Assembly (NCBI RefSeq): GCF_907164915.1
Contig: NC_061868.1
Coordinates: 26,407,819 to 26,471,818, forward strand
Reading direction: 5' to 3'
Source of the DNA: Impatiens glandulifera
Lineage: Eukaryota > Streptophyta > Magnoliopsida > Ericales > Balsaminaceae
DNA length: 64,000 nucleotides
Made by a program: the position numbers and the translations under genes. This document shows, one piece after another, positions 55,390-64,000 of this stretch; position 1 is the stretch's first letter, and every line of letters starts with the position of its first letter. The notes beneath the pieces are model-generated. The model was given only the letters and a program-made list of their open reading frames with translations, did no database searches and was not told the origin of the DNA.

Positions 55390-56052
55390 TGCCTTCCCAG
55401 CTGTTGCAAACACTGAGCAACGGGGCGCATAATGTCGTTGCGCGGGGATGCGATTCGCCAAGCTGCTTCGGGCCTCGCTTCCAGGAGGATTGTGCTAGAT
55501 GTCCCGGCCTGGGAGGATCATCCTTATTCAAATAAAGATGGCGATTTCCTTTGTTCATTTTGCGCCTGAACACCTCTTTTAACACTTTTAAAAGAAGCCA
55601 TTCAAGAACAGAAGGAAGGCTTTTGACTGAAAGAACAAGCATAAAGATATTTCTTCCTTTTTAAAAGCAGAAGCGGAAACCTATCAATTAGACTAGATAT
55701 GCATTGCAGCTCTTGGAGTCTAAGACTTCTCACTCTTTAGCCTCATTGGAATATCAAAGATAAACTAAGAGAACAAGGTTAATCTTACGTAGGAAAGGGC
55801 GTAGAAGGACTTGACCCCTTTGCCGCGGGAGAGTCTTTCTCCAATGAAAATGAAAACCGTTTTTGGGCAAGACAAGAAAGCGCCCTTTGACACCAAGGGA
55901 TAAGAGCTGATTGCTGGCAATGACTTGGTGAATGTGGGTTCTAAAACCACTTGTGTAGGTCAGGATTGAGAATGGGAGGGCCGCTTCTTTAATGTTCTTT
56001 AAAAGCTGTCCAGACCTTGCGTCTTATTTTGCTGGCTCTCGCGGAATCGGTT

Positions 56053-56081
56053 GAAGGAAACTCGAAAACCCGTAGCACCAA
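56053..56081 (+). repeat. 29-bp direct repeat, partner of 60668-60696
   Basis: Identical (core AACTCGAAAACCCGTAGCAC). Confidence 0.9.
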
Positions 56082-57543
56082 CGAAAAATAAAGCGTCAGA
56101 CTAAGCTAAGAACTTGATTTTATTGGCCGGGGAAAATCCTAAGGCAACTCGAGATGGCAATTGAAGGGAGCTCTTTTGACTCAGCATGAGAGAAGAGGGC
56201 TGCACACTTTCGCATTCAGAGCATTGTCCGAGTGAGTAGGCAGGGCCTACCAAGCAAAGCTTTCTTTCAGAGGCTGGGCTGCTTCCTTTTCGGCGCCCGC
56301 CCTTTATTTAGATGTTCGGCCAAGGCAGGCCCCGGGAAAGTATAGACTCCCAACTCCATCTCGGTCGGCATCCTACTCTCGAGGGGGTAGGGTCTTGGAG
56401 CGAACTACTCATTGCTGTGTTGCCCCAACCCAAATCAGGAATGGAATTTTTCTAAGGCAGCCGCTGCAGCGGATCCCCCCTGGGGATAGTACCTTGGACT
56501 ATGAGGGATGAAACCCGACTCAAGGCGCTTTGTTGCCCTGTCGATAGAGCACTTCCAATAGCGAGATTTGCATCCTTCCATTTTTTTATATAGTTAAGGG
56601 GGAATGTCGCTGCTGATATTTCCCGCCCAGATCAAGAGCAATGAGCGAGTTAATTAGGTTGCATAGAATAAAAAAATACCCTATACTAATGACGTAAAGG
56701 GTATTTTTACCCAGCGAGTTAACTATGGACCCTGATAAGGTGCCATGATACGATACAAAACCTATCATAATTGTTTGAGTTTATAGAGCTTGATGACCCC
56801 CAAAAACCTATGAAGAGGATTTGAATGAAACGGATTGGACAGCCCAGATCGGTAGAATAATAAAGTGCTCCCCGTCTAATAACCTTGCTTTTTCTCGCCG
56901 CTGGCGCACCTCTCCTAACTATTGCCCATTTATTTTGGAATAATTTTATTAGGTCCCGCTTGACGAGTATCATAGGACCCTCTACCCCATCGATTGACCC
57001 CCGCATATCCAGATCAGAAAGAAGGCACAATTACCGAATTCACGCCTTGCAAGGCCCTCTTTTTTCTTCCCGTGTAAAAGCTGGACTTTCTATTCCAGTG
57101 AACGGAGTTCGCGATCGAAGGGTTGGTTAAAAAGATGCCTTTTCTGCTCTTGTCGGAGTAGCTACTCTTGGTGCTTTTGTAAAGGCATGGCGTAAGGAAG
57201 CTTTGCTTCTTCTTATTCATCTGGGGCGGATCACTCTCCTATGTAAGTAGCAAATGCCAGACACCTGTAATTAACCGCACAGACAGTGGAAGGTGAAGAG
57301 GTCGAGTCAGAGGTAAGGGTTGAACGCGACTTGCGAGGCGTCCCTCTCGTAGTAGGGTTCCAAACCTCGCCTCGCTCCAGTTTTGCCATCATATCTGAAC
57401 AAGTATTGCATTCTCTATAAATATGCTTGAGCTCGACTTGCCAATCTTGTTGTAGGAGGCCCCATATTTCCCTGAAGTGCTAAAAAACCCATGCATCTTA
57501 CCAGAGACGAGAGTTCAACTTGGCATCGAAATAAAGAACCCTC

Positions 57544-57574
57544 TTCATATGGATGGGACCCTTATGAGCGAGCC
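57544..57574 (+). repeat. 31-bp direct repeat, partner of 54783-54813
   Basis: Identical copy. Confidence 0.9.
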
Positions 57575-58654
57575 CTTATTTATACTTATATAAGCCATAT
57601 GGAATCAATCGGAAAATTTCAGAGTACTGAAGCAAAATAGTGGAAAAGAACATGAGAGATTTCAGCTAATACTTCCGTCGAGATAGAGAAGAAGACAAAG
57701 TGTCTTTCGCCTGTTATCTCCTCATCTTCCTATTTATAAGCCACGGCTCACTTCGACGTTTCCAATTTTCCAAAGAATTTCCGGAGCTTTCCTAGTCACC
57801 TTTCATCTCGTTCAATCCATAAACACGTGCAATCCCATATCCAACTGAGACCACTCGACCGATCTCATCCACTTGAAAATGACTATAAAAATGGCTAATT
57901 CGACTTTCTAATAAAGTCGTTGTAACCCCGATTGTAATATACTATTCTATTGAATCTCTCATATAGAAAGATGGTTCTGGCATCGATGGCTTTCGACATA
58001 CTGTTGGCTATCCTCCCCACCTTATGAGCGGCGGACGCTTTAGAAATAACATCCCTTGAGACTGGTTTTCTCAGTTCAATTGTCATATATTTTTCTCCTT
58101 CATATCAAGCTCCCGCAACAAAAGGATGGTCCCATATGCATTTTATTTTTTCCGGAAGGGAAAAAACCACTATAGTAGTCAAAGTGGGTGGGGTGAACAG
58201 GTTCCGTATTGAACACAGTTCTCGCACTCGAAAGAAAAAGATGCCATCCATCTGGAGTAAAGGACTAAACCGGCGCCTGCGGGCGGAAACAGTGGAATAT
58301 CCTCTTAAAAGGATTCCAATCAGGGAAACTCGTTCAATCGCATCTTTCAATACTGGGACTAAAGTCAAGTAGTTGAGATAAGCTATTTGCTTTTTGTCAG
58401 GTGACGTTAGTCTCAAACAAAAAAAGAAAGTGAGGGGTGCGAAGCAGCTCAGCTAAAGCATAGCGAGAGAAGCGTGAAGGCATCATTCCATATCCGTTGT
58501 TCGTCAATAAAAGACTGACAGAGAACATTGAATACTACCCCACGCCTATTTGTTCCCCCAGCCCCGGAGAGAGATGCAGAACTCTTTTATTTTTTTAAGA
58601 TGAATATGTAGAGCGAGGTACTGCAGCTCTGGCTTTCCTGTATCGCTTCTTTTT

Positions 58655-58695
58655 GCATCTGGTTAAAGCGCCCAAGAGGCAAATTCATAGATTAC
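58655..58695 (+). pseudogene. Possible relic of a trnI-CAU gene with deleted arms
   Basis: GCATC, then TGGTTAAAGCGCCCAA and GGCAAATTCATAG follow in the order found in plastid-type trnI-CAU. The D-arm start and the anticodon arm, including CAU, are missing. It is a short match and may be chance. Confidence 0.35.
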
Positions 58696-59122
58696 ACAAG
58701 GAAAGCCCACCCATTCAGTTGCTGAAAGAGATAAGCTTGAAAAAAAATAAATGCTAGTACTGAAGCAAGTGCAAGTATTAGTTCAGAGCCTCAGAGAGGT
58801 TGGGTTGAGCCCAGACCAAATCTTTATGCAAAACAGAAAGTATCATGGTACGTCGTCCTTCCCTTCAATGGAACTTTCATCCTTCCGTAAGATTTTATCT
58901 TTCTTTGTCGAGATTGGCTTGGGGAGTTAGAGACAAGGAGTATTCCCACTAAAAAAATGTTTCATCCAAAAAGGAAGTGCATTTCTAATGGCTTCATCCT
59001 TTACGGACTATCTTCAAACCGATATTAGTGAGGGGACCCTTATGCGCTGGTGAGGACCTTACTTTCGCCATCAGGGACTAGTCGCTTCCCGAATGCCTCT
59101 TTACTTTATTATCGTCTATGCC

Positions 59123-59180
59123 TCCTTCCTTGCCGTGTACGCTTTCAAGTAAGCAAGCTACCTTGCTTGCATTTTAGAAG
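59123..59180 (+). repeat. 58-bp dispersed direct repeat, partner of 45183-45240
   Basis: Four mismatches in 58 bp. Confidence 0.88.
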
Positions 59181-59189
59181 CTACCGGGA

Positions 59190-59250
59190 ATTTGAACTGG
59201 ACACCTGCGGCTCTCTCGGCTTTTCAACAGCTTAAGGCTGCTCTAAGGAT
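59190..59250 (+). pseudogene. Fragment of a Ty3/gypsy reverse transcriptase (thumb)
   Basis: Reads NLNWTPAALSAFQQLKAAL, the F-x-W...A..AF..LK.AL pattern at the end of gypsy RT. A second gypsy scrap lies 1 kb downstream. Confidence 0.55.
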
Positions 59251-59288
59251 CTGTCTCGCAGGCCAAAGTGATCAAGGGGGTCCTGGAC

Positions 59289-59318
59289 TAATTTTGTAGC
59301 AGCTCCGGTCATTTAGTC
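59289..59318 (+). repeat. 30-bp direct repeat, partner of 60297-60326
   Basis: Identical (core TTGTAGCAGCTCCGGTCATT). The second copy overlaps the end of the 118-bp repeat. Confidence 0.9.
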
Positions 59319-60113
59319 CCCAACAGCTGGGAGTTTAAGCCAGGGGTTCTGTAACGGGCGGCATAAGAAGATTCATAAGTAGCGGCATCTAGCCTCGAAT
59401 TCCTATTTTCAAAGGAACCCGATTATCCATGTTCTCATGCTGGTTAAGTTTGGTCTTGATAACTTTCACACTTCGCAACCCTATAGAGTTTAGGTCATCA
59501 TTTGAATGAGATCCATGTGAGGATCCAGGTGAAGGAAATCTATGAGAGAAGGTTCTCGAACCGAACCGGGTTCCGATCGAATAGAGCACGGAGCATAGCT
59601 CTTTCTTTTCCTTCTGCTGGATTGAATCCCTCTTTCTTTTAAAAAACGGAACTAACCCTTTTTTAGCCCTCCCACCGTAGAACTCTTGCAAGGAAGGCGG
59701 CGAGTGTCCATGCTTAAAATTGATGGCGAGTGATGCGATGACGACGACGTACTCAGAAGAGAAGCTGTTCATTTTTAAAAAAAAATGTACACTGGATGAG
59801 CCTTTGTCTCAATTTAACATCAGGGGAAGGTTCCCAACGCTGTGTACGGAGGAAATCGGATTATGTAAGCGAAAAGGGGGAATGGCGTTGGAACGATCTA
59901 CTCAGCATCCTATCAGAGCGCGGTCGGACTCCTAGCTCGATGCTAAGTTGAACTCTCGTCTCTGGTAAGATGCATGGGTTTTTTAAGAAAAGAAGGAGGC
60001 GGAATGGAGAATGGAAAGGGACAAGGGTGGTCTTGCTTGGCGCGAATGGTTGGGCCTACCCACCCTATTTGTTCCATGATCTATGGGTCTACTAGAGCTA
60101 CCCACTTCGATCG

Positions 60114-60145
60114 CTCAGGAAGCATATCTGAAAGGCGCATTCAAG
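60114..60145 (+). repeat. 32-bp direct repeat, partner of 61862-61893
   Basis: One mismatch (core TCTGAAAGGCGCATTCAAG). Confidence 0.85.
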
Positions 60146-60170
60146 CGAGTTGTTCAGAGGCATAAGGAGT

Positions 60171-60230
60171 GTATTGAGTCAAGAGGGTCATCCCATTGCT
60201 TTTTAGAGCGAGAAACTGAGTGAGTCAAAA
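60171..60230 (+). pseudogene. Fragment of a Ty3/gypsy RNase H
   Basis: Reads VLSQEGHPIAF-stop-SEKLSESK, matching the start of gypsy RNase H (G-V-L-Q-G-PIAF-S-KL). One in-frame TAG. With 59190-59250 it points to one former element, broken up. Confidence 0.6.
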
Positions 60231-60296
60231 CAGGGGCTAGCTGCACTTTATATAAGAAGCTGAAAATGCGCAGTTAAGACAAAAATGTTGTTTTGT

Positions 60297-60326
60297 TAAT
60301 TTTGTAGCAGCTCCGGTCATTTAGTC
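60297..60326 (+). repeat. 30-bp direct repeat, partner of 59289-59318
   Basis: Identical copy. Confidence 0.9.
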
Positions 60327-60430
60327 TTGAAAAGTCCCAAATTTTCTGTTCTCGTAGCATCCCCAACTCACAGAGGAGATAAGTCGAACCTTGCGCTGTG
60401 GTCTGACTCAAGATCTGGGAAAATACCTTG
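60313..60430 (-). repeat. 118-bp dispersed repeat, inverted partner of 50717-50834
   Basis: See the partner. Confidence 0.92.
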
Positions 60431-60667
60431 GGATGCCGTCAAAGAGAAAAGCGTGGAGTGGCATAAGCCCCTTTAGAGAGATAGGGGCGACTTTCTTGTG
60501 GATGTAATTACAAATGAGCAAGTAGGGGGCGGCAACTAAAGAGGTATCGAGACTGGCCGCAATTGCAGGAATAGATTGACCTACCTGCTCCTCAAAAGAA
60601 AGAATGAATAGCCCACGGAGCGGTTTTAGATATATAATTTATTATAAGAAAGAACTGGCACAGATTC

Positions 60668-60696
60668 GAAGGAAACTCGAAAACCCGTAGCACCAA
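60668..60696 (+). repeat. 29-bp direct repeat, partner of 56053-56081
   Basis: Identical copy. Confidence 0.9.
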
Positions 60697-60922
60697 GGAT
60701 CGACCCTATTATAGTAAGGCCAATACACCATTCCCCTTTTCTTTTACAGAGCCTCGACTGCGCGAAAGCGGCTCATAAACCGGATCAAGGACCATCCCCT
60801 GCCACCACAATAGGGGACTGGACTTCCTGGATGCTTTACTTTTGAATCCAATCACGATCCTTCCCTTGCCAGAGTAGATTGGATGTAAGGAGGAGACTGT
60901 CAGTTGGATTGTCTTATTGTAA

Positions 60923-60967
60923 GTCTACGAAGCGAAGCCTATCGCCACGCCGACCATCAAATACGAG
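60923..60967 (-). repeat. 45-bp dispersed repeat, inverted partner of 55345-55389
   Basis: Identical over 45 bp, opposite orientation. Confidence 0.92.
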
Positions 60968-61007
60968 ATTGGCCTCTAATCAAAGATTTGATGGAACGAC
61001 CCAGCCT

Positions 61008-61034
61008 AAACGCCGACAAGGAGGAAGCGTAGCG
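61008..61034 (+). repeat. 27-bp repeat, inverted partner of 61827-61853
   Basis: Identical inverted copies 0.8 kb apart (core CCGACAAGGAGGAAGCGTAG). Together they could form a long-loop stem. Confidence 0.9.
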
Positions 61035-61826
61035 TGAAGGTATGAGTACCTGCTGTCAATGAAGACTTTAGGCCAGACAGTAAGAAAAAGTAAATAGTTC
61101 CTCCACAACAAGGGAAAGACGACCTAATTTTTAGAGCTGATGGTGCTTCCACATCAAACGACCGAAGCTTATTATTTTTTTAGTGTGTAAGGTGGCCCCG
61201 AGAGCTGAACCAAAGCCGGCCGTTTCGAGACCAAGAGCTTTAACAGTTACCCAGAAGAGGTTCACACGGTCCGTTCTTTCTATTCAGAGGTAACAATTAT
61301 CACCTCTCTTGGCCCCAAAAGAATAAAGAGAAAATATCTTGATGCGTAATGACCGTATCCTTAATGTACATCTTAATTGAACAAAGATTAAGACTAAGAG
61401 AGTCAACTGTGCTCAGACAAAGGTAAACGGAAGATAGATAATGGTTGATTCTTAATAAAATCGTGTATTATGGTCTATAAGTGGCTTATATATGATTGCT
61501 AGCTGAAATGTAAAGATTCTTAATATTACATCGTCGCAGTTTGTTATTGTTGGAATATTTTTGATAAGAGAATATGGAAGAGCTCAAGGTCAGGCAAGTA
61601 AGTCTAAGAGGCTATGGAATAGTAGGTCAACATTCGATCCATCCTATGAGCCCTGCGAGCTCACGAGTCGTCACGTCAGTGATGGTCAGTCACTCGATTT
61701 TTTCGACCGGACTGAACTAACCTTAATAACGAACGCAGCGATGGAAGGAAAAGACTCTGCGCCCGTTCTAACGAGTTAGCCAATCCACTTCTTGTCTGAA
61801 CTTTGGTAGGCCAAGGTGTAAACGAA

Positions 61827-61853
61827 CGCTACGCTTCCTCCTTGTCGGCGTTT
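61827..61853 (-). repeat. 27-bp repeat, inverted partner of 61008-61034
   Basis: See the partner. Confidence 0.9.
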
Positions 61854-61861
61854 GGAAATGT

Positions 61862-61893
61862 CTCAGGAAGCAGATCTGAAAGGCGCATTCAAG
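61862..61893 (+). repeat. 32-bp direct repeat, partner of 60114-60145
   Basis: One mismatch. Confidence 0.85.
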
Positions 61894-62398
61894 AGAAATT
61901 GGTCTTTTCTTCGCTGAAGAGTGTTCTAAAGTAGTCAACCGCACCTTCCTTGAGTTGAGTGGACCGGTGAAATACCAAAAAACTACACATTTGTCTATTG
62001 AAGCTATCAGTGTGATTGATCAGACAAGTACCAAGGGCTTTCGGTAGACTGATTTTAAAATTTCTGAATTTGCTTGCGACAAGTCTTGCATCCCCGGGTC
62101 AATCCTTGGAACTTTCTCCAAGACAGGACTCCCAGAACCAACCTCTTCTTTTATGTACGTACACCTTTGTTTCAGGGTGGGGCCACCCTTCTTCCTGCTA
62201 ATCCGGCCATTTCCGAAAAATAATAGGAAAATTCCTGGATCACCCGGTCAGAATATGGAAAAGAACCAAAGTTATAGTAGATCCCCCTCTCTGACACTAA
62301 TGAGTGGTATGATCCTCAACTCAATAATAGAGTGCCTGACCTTTCCTTTGATGATCTGTTGATGTCCATTCAATCTCTAGGTACCTATTCGTCGAAAA

Positions 62399-62465
62399 GC
62401 AGAAAGAGATGACTAAGCTCCGTCTCCGACTTGATGACTGGCTAGGGAAGGCTTGCTAATCGATA
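62399..62465 (-). repeat. 67-bp dispersed repeat, inverted partner of 42850-42916
   Basis: One mismatch. Confidence 0.9.
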
Positions 62466-62868
62466 CCGCCGAAATTATGAACTTTTTTCATCGGAGTGTT
62501 TTTTTAACCGTCTGAGTATGCTTACCACAGAATGACTATAGCACATCTAGCTTGCTGTCACTTGGTATCGGCTGCTTGAGCGCATCTTTCTCATATCGAT
62601 CAAGGCTTGAAAAGTGAAATAAGGGGCGCGTTAGCTAGGCCGTTTTCTTGCAGGAGTGCTAACTAAGCCCTTACGTTTTCTTCGCTTTCTCTGCACGAAA
62701 AGAGAAGCAAGGGAAAGGGGAGTGAAACCAAGTGGTTCCACTCAGGTAAAGAAGACCCCGATGTTGATATGCTCAGGTAAAGAAGATCGATGCCTCCTAA
62801 AGAGTAACGGAGGTGTGCGAAGGTAGGCTCAATCTAAGATTTAGCTCGTGATCGTAATGGTATAAGCC

Positions 62869-62919
62869 TGGTCTTTTCAACCTTGAATCTTAAGTCGCGG
62901 TCATGTCTCGTCCTCTAGT
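62869..62919 (+). repeat. 51-bp dispersed direct repeat, partner of 50203-50253
   Basis: Three mismatches. Confidence 0.88.
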
Positions 62920-64000
62920 GTATGTTAGTCAAAGGTGGGTAGCCACTAGTCTTTCTATATTGATTGTTTTGACGGTAAAATCTGAGTTCTACACAGGAAG
63001 GTTTAGATGTCAATCTCCAAACGATTGCTTTGAAGCCCCACCCCCTTTTTGAGTAAGGCTGGAAAGAGAGGGCTACTTCTACTACGACAGATGATTGACT
63101 AATGCGCCTACCGTTATAAATATCAATATCAATTCGCTAACAGGTTTTTGCCTGCCCATGCTACCTTCCTATTAGCTGGCTAACTAAGGCTGGAGGACTT
63201 ATTACCGGTATACGAATACTTAAAGGCATGAGCCTCTAAAACAAATAGGGGAAGCATCAAAGGGAAAGTCGCCCGAAGTGCTAATTTCGGACCAACTCTT
63301 ATACGGTAGAGGTTCATGCCTTGTTTCAATCAATAGCCTATTTCGAACGAAGGATTGATTAGGAGATAGGATTCACTAGCGTTAGCGTACCCAAAAGGAT
63401 TGTGAACTTCCTCGTTGACTCTGACGCCTTCGAAAGAAAGAATCTTACTTCGAAGCAATCTCTGGAGTTTTCCCAAGAACCCAACCCGTGAAGGCGACGT
63501 CTCACTACTACCAGTACGACCTTACCGTAAGAGCAGCTTGGAGGAGAGCGCTAGCGTGCACACTTCCGTTGATGTGCCGATGGAGAATGAAAAGTGGGTC
63601 CATGTAAATGATCGAGACCTCTCAAACAACAACGCTCCTTCCCCATATGGAGTTCGGAACCCAAAGTGTGCAGGATGCACGTGTTTTGTTCATATTCCTG
63701 TGCAGTTAAGAGAAAAATGGATTGTCCCCAAGGCAACTCTGTCTTTTTCCTTCGATGTCTTGGTTTTCCAAGTACCTCAGACTATGTTGTAGATTGTCAT
63801 AAACCTTTGAGTAAATCCCTCTCTGATAAGGAAGGAAGCGAAATAATTGAAATTTTACGACAAATCCAGTCCGATGGCTGTTCTCCACTAACCAATTTAC
63901 AATGGAAAAACCCCTCTTCGTTGTAAGATTACTGAAGGGTCAACAATTTGGAGAATTTGCTTTTACACGGACGAGAACCGGCATGTATTGATGAAGAACA

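Larger units (their letters stand above)
54058..58654. other. Mitochondrial-like non-coding DNA
   Basis: No gene recognised. Holds the repeats 54783-54813, 55345-55389, 56053-56081 and 57544-57574. Short ORFs are unremarkable. Confidence 0.5.
58696..60170. other. Mitochondrial-like non-coding DNA with retroelement scraps
   Basis: No intact gene. Holds the repeats 59123-59180, 59289-59318 and 60114-60145, and a gypsy-type fragment at 59190-59250. Confidence 0.5.
60231..64000. other. Mitochondrial-like non-coding DNA, last block
   Basis: No gene recognised. Contains one partner of seven dispersed repeats. The plus-strand ORF 63415-63792 (125 codons) and the overlapping frame to 63926 have no motif I know. 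The window ends inside unclassified sequence. Confidence 0.5.

Noticed and set aside
63415..63926. 125-codon ORF and an overlapping frame near the right edge
   Set aside because: No known motif and no clear start context. It might be a piece of a nuclear gene, but I cannot support that.

Overview
The window is plant DNA made of two unlike parts. Positions 368-39177 are one Ty1/copia-type LTR retrotransposon locus that has been invaded and rearranged. Positions 1-367 and 39183-64000 are gene-poor sequence with the look of a plant mitochondrial genome: shards of mitochondrial large-subunit rRNA, a degenerate mitochondrial-type tRNA-Pro, many short dispersed direct and inverted repeats, and scraps of nuclear retroelements. 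The plant is probably a eudicot. The accessory proteins of the retroelements recall, from memory only, a family often mis-annotated in Gesneriaceae (Dorcoceras), so Lamiales is a weak guess.

Retroelement layout. Element B (plus strand) has LTRs at 368-1540 and 37984-39177 and a 5-bp target duplication, TCAGT, at 363-367 and 39178-39182. Element A (plus, 13.6 kb, 1813-15445, TSD CTATA) sits inside the gag gene of B. Element C (minus, 26286-37678) is a diverged relative of B that kept its 5' LTR but lost its 3' end. B and C meet tail-to-tail at 26244-26285, giving a palindrome with arms of about 11-12 kb around a 42-bp spacer. All three copies carry stops or frameshifts in gag-pol and are probably inactive, although several accessory ORFs are still open.

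Gene content of the family. After gag (zinc knuckle) and pol (protease, integrase, reverse transcriptase, RNase H), each element carries a cassette of three tandem paralogous accessory genes (aORF1-3), all on the pol strand. Each aORF has its own upstream non-coding block of 0.4-0.7 kb with a TATA box 65-125 bp before the ATG, so the cassette looks like three independent transcription units rather than one read-through mRNA. aORF3 is the largest: an aORF-type domain, a basic Ser/Lys-rich linker that contains an in-frame stop in all three copies, and a long coiled-coil domain. Its promoter in A has a dense array of TTTCCCGCC-like (E2F-type) sites. In all three copies pol is in the +1 frame relative to gag, with a short overlap.

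Other structure. A 95-bp block of CCCTAAA telomere-type repeats interrupts the pol gene of C. The 3' end of B carries four polypurine tracts in 90-bp tandem units that also include the LTR start. The LTRs of A hold 21-bp palindromic tandem units, four in one LTR and three in the other.

The 25-kb right part (39183-64000) has no intact gene that I recognise. The telomere-type insertion and the full-length LTR element favour a nuclear location, with the flanks being mitochondrial DNA transferred to the nucleus (a NUMT). An LTR insertion in a real mitochondrial genome cannot be excluded from sequence alone.
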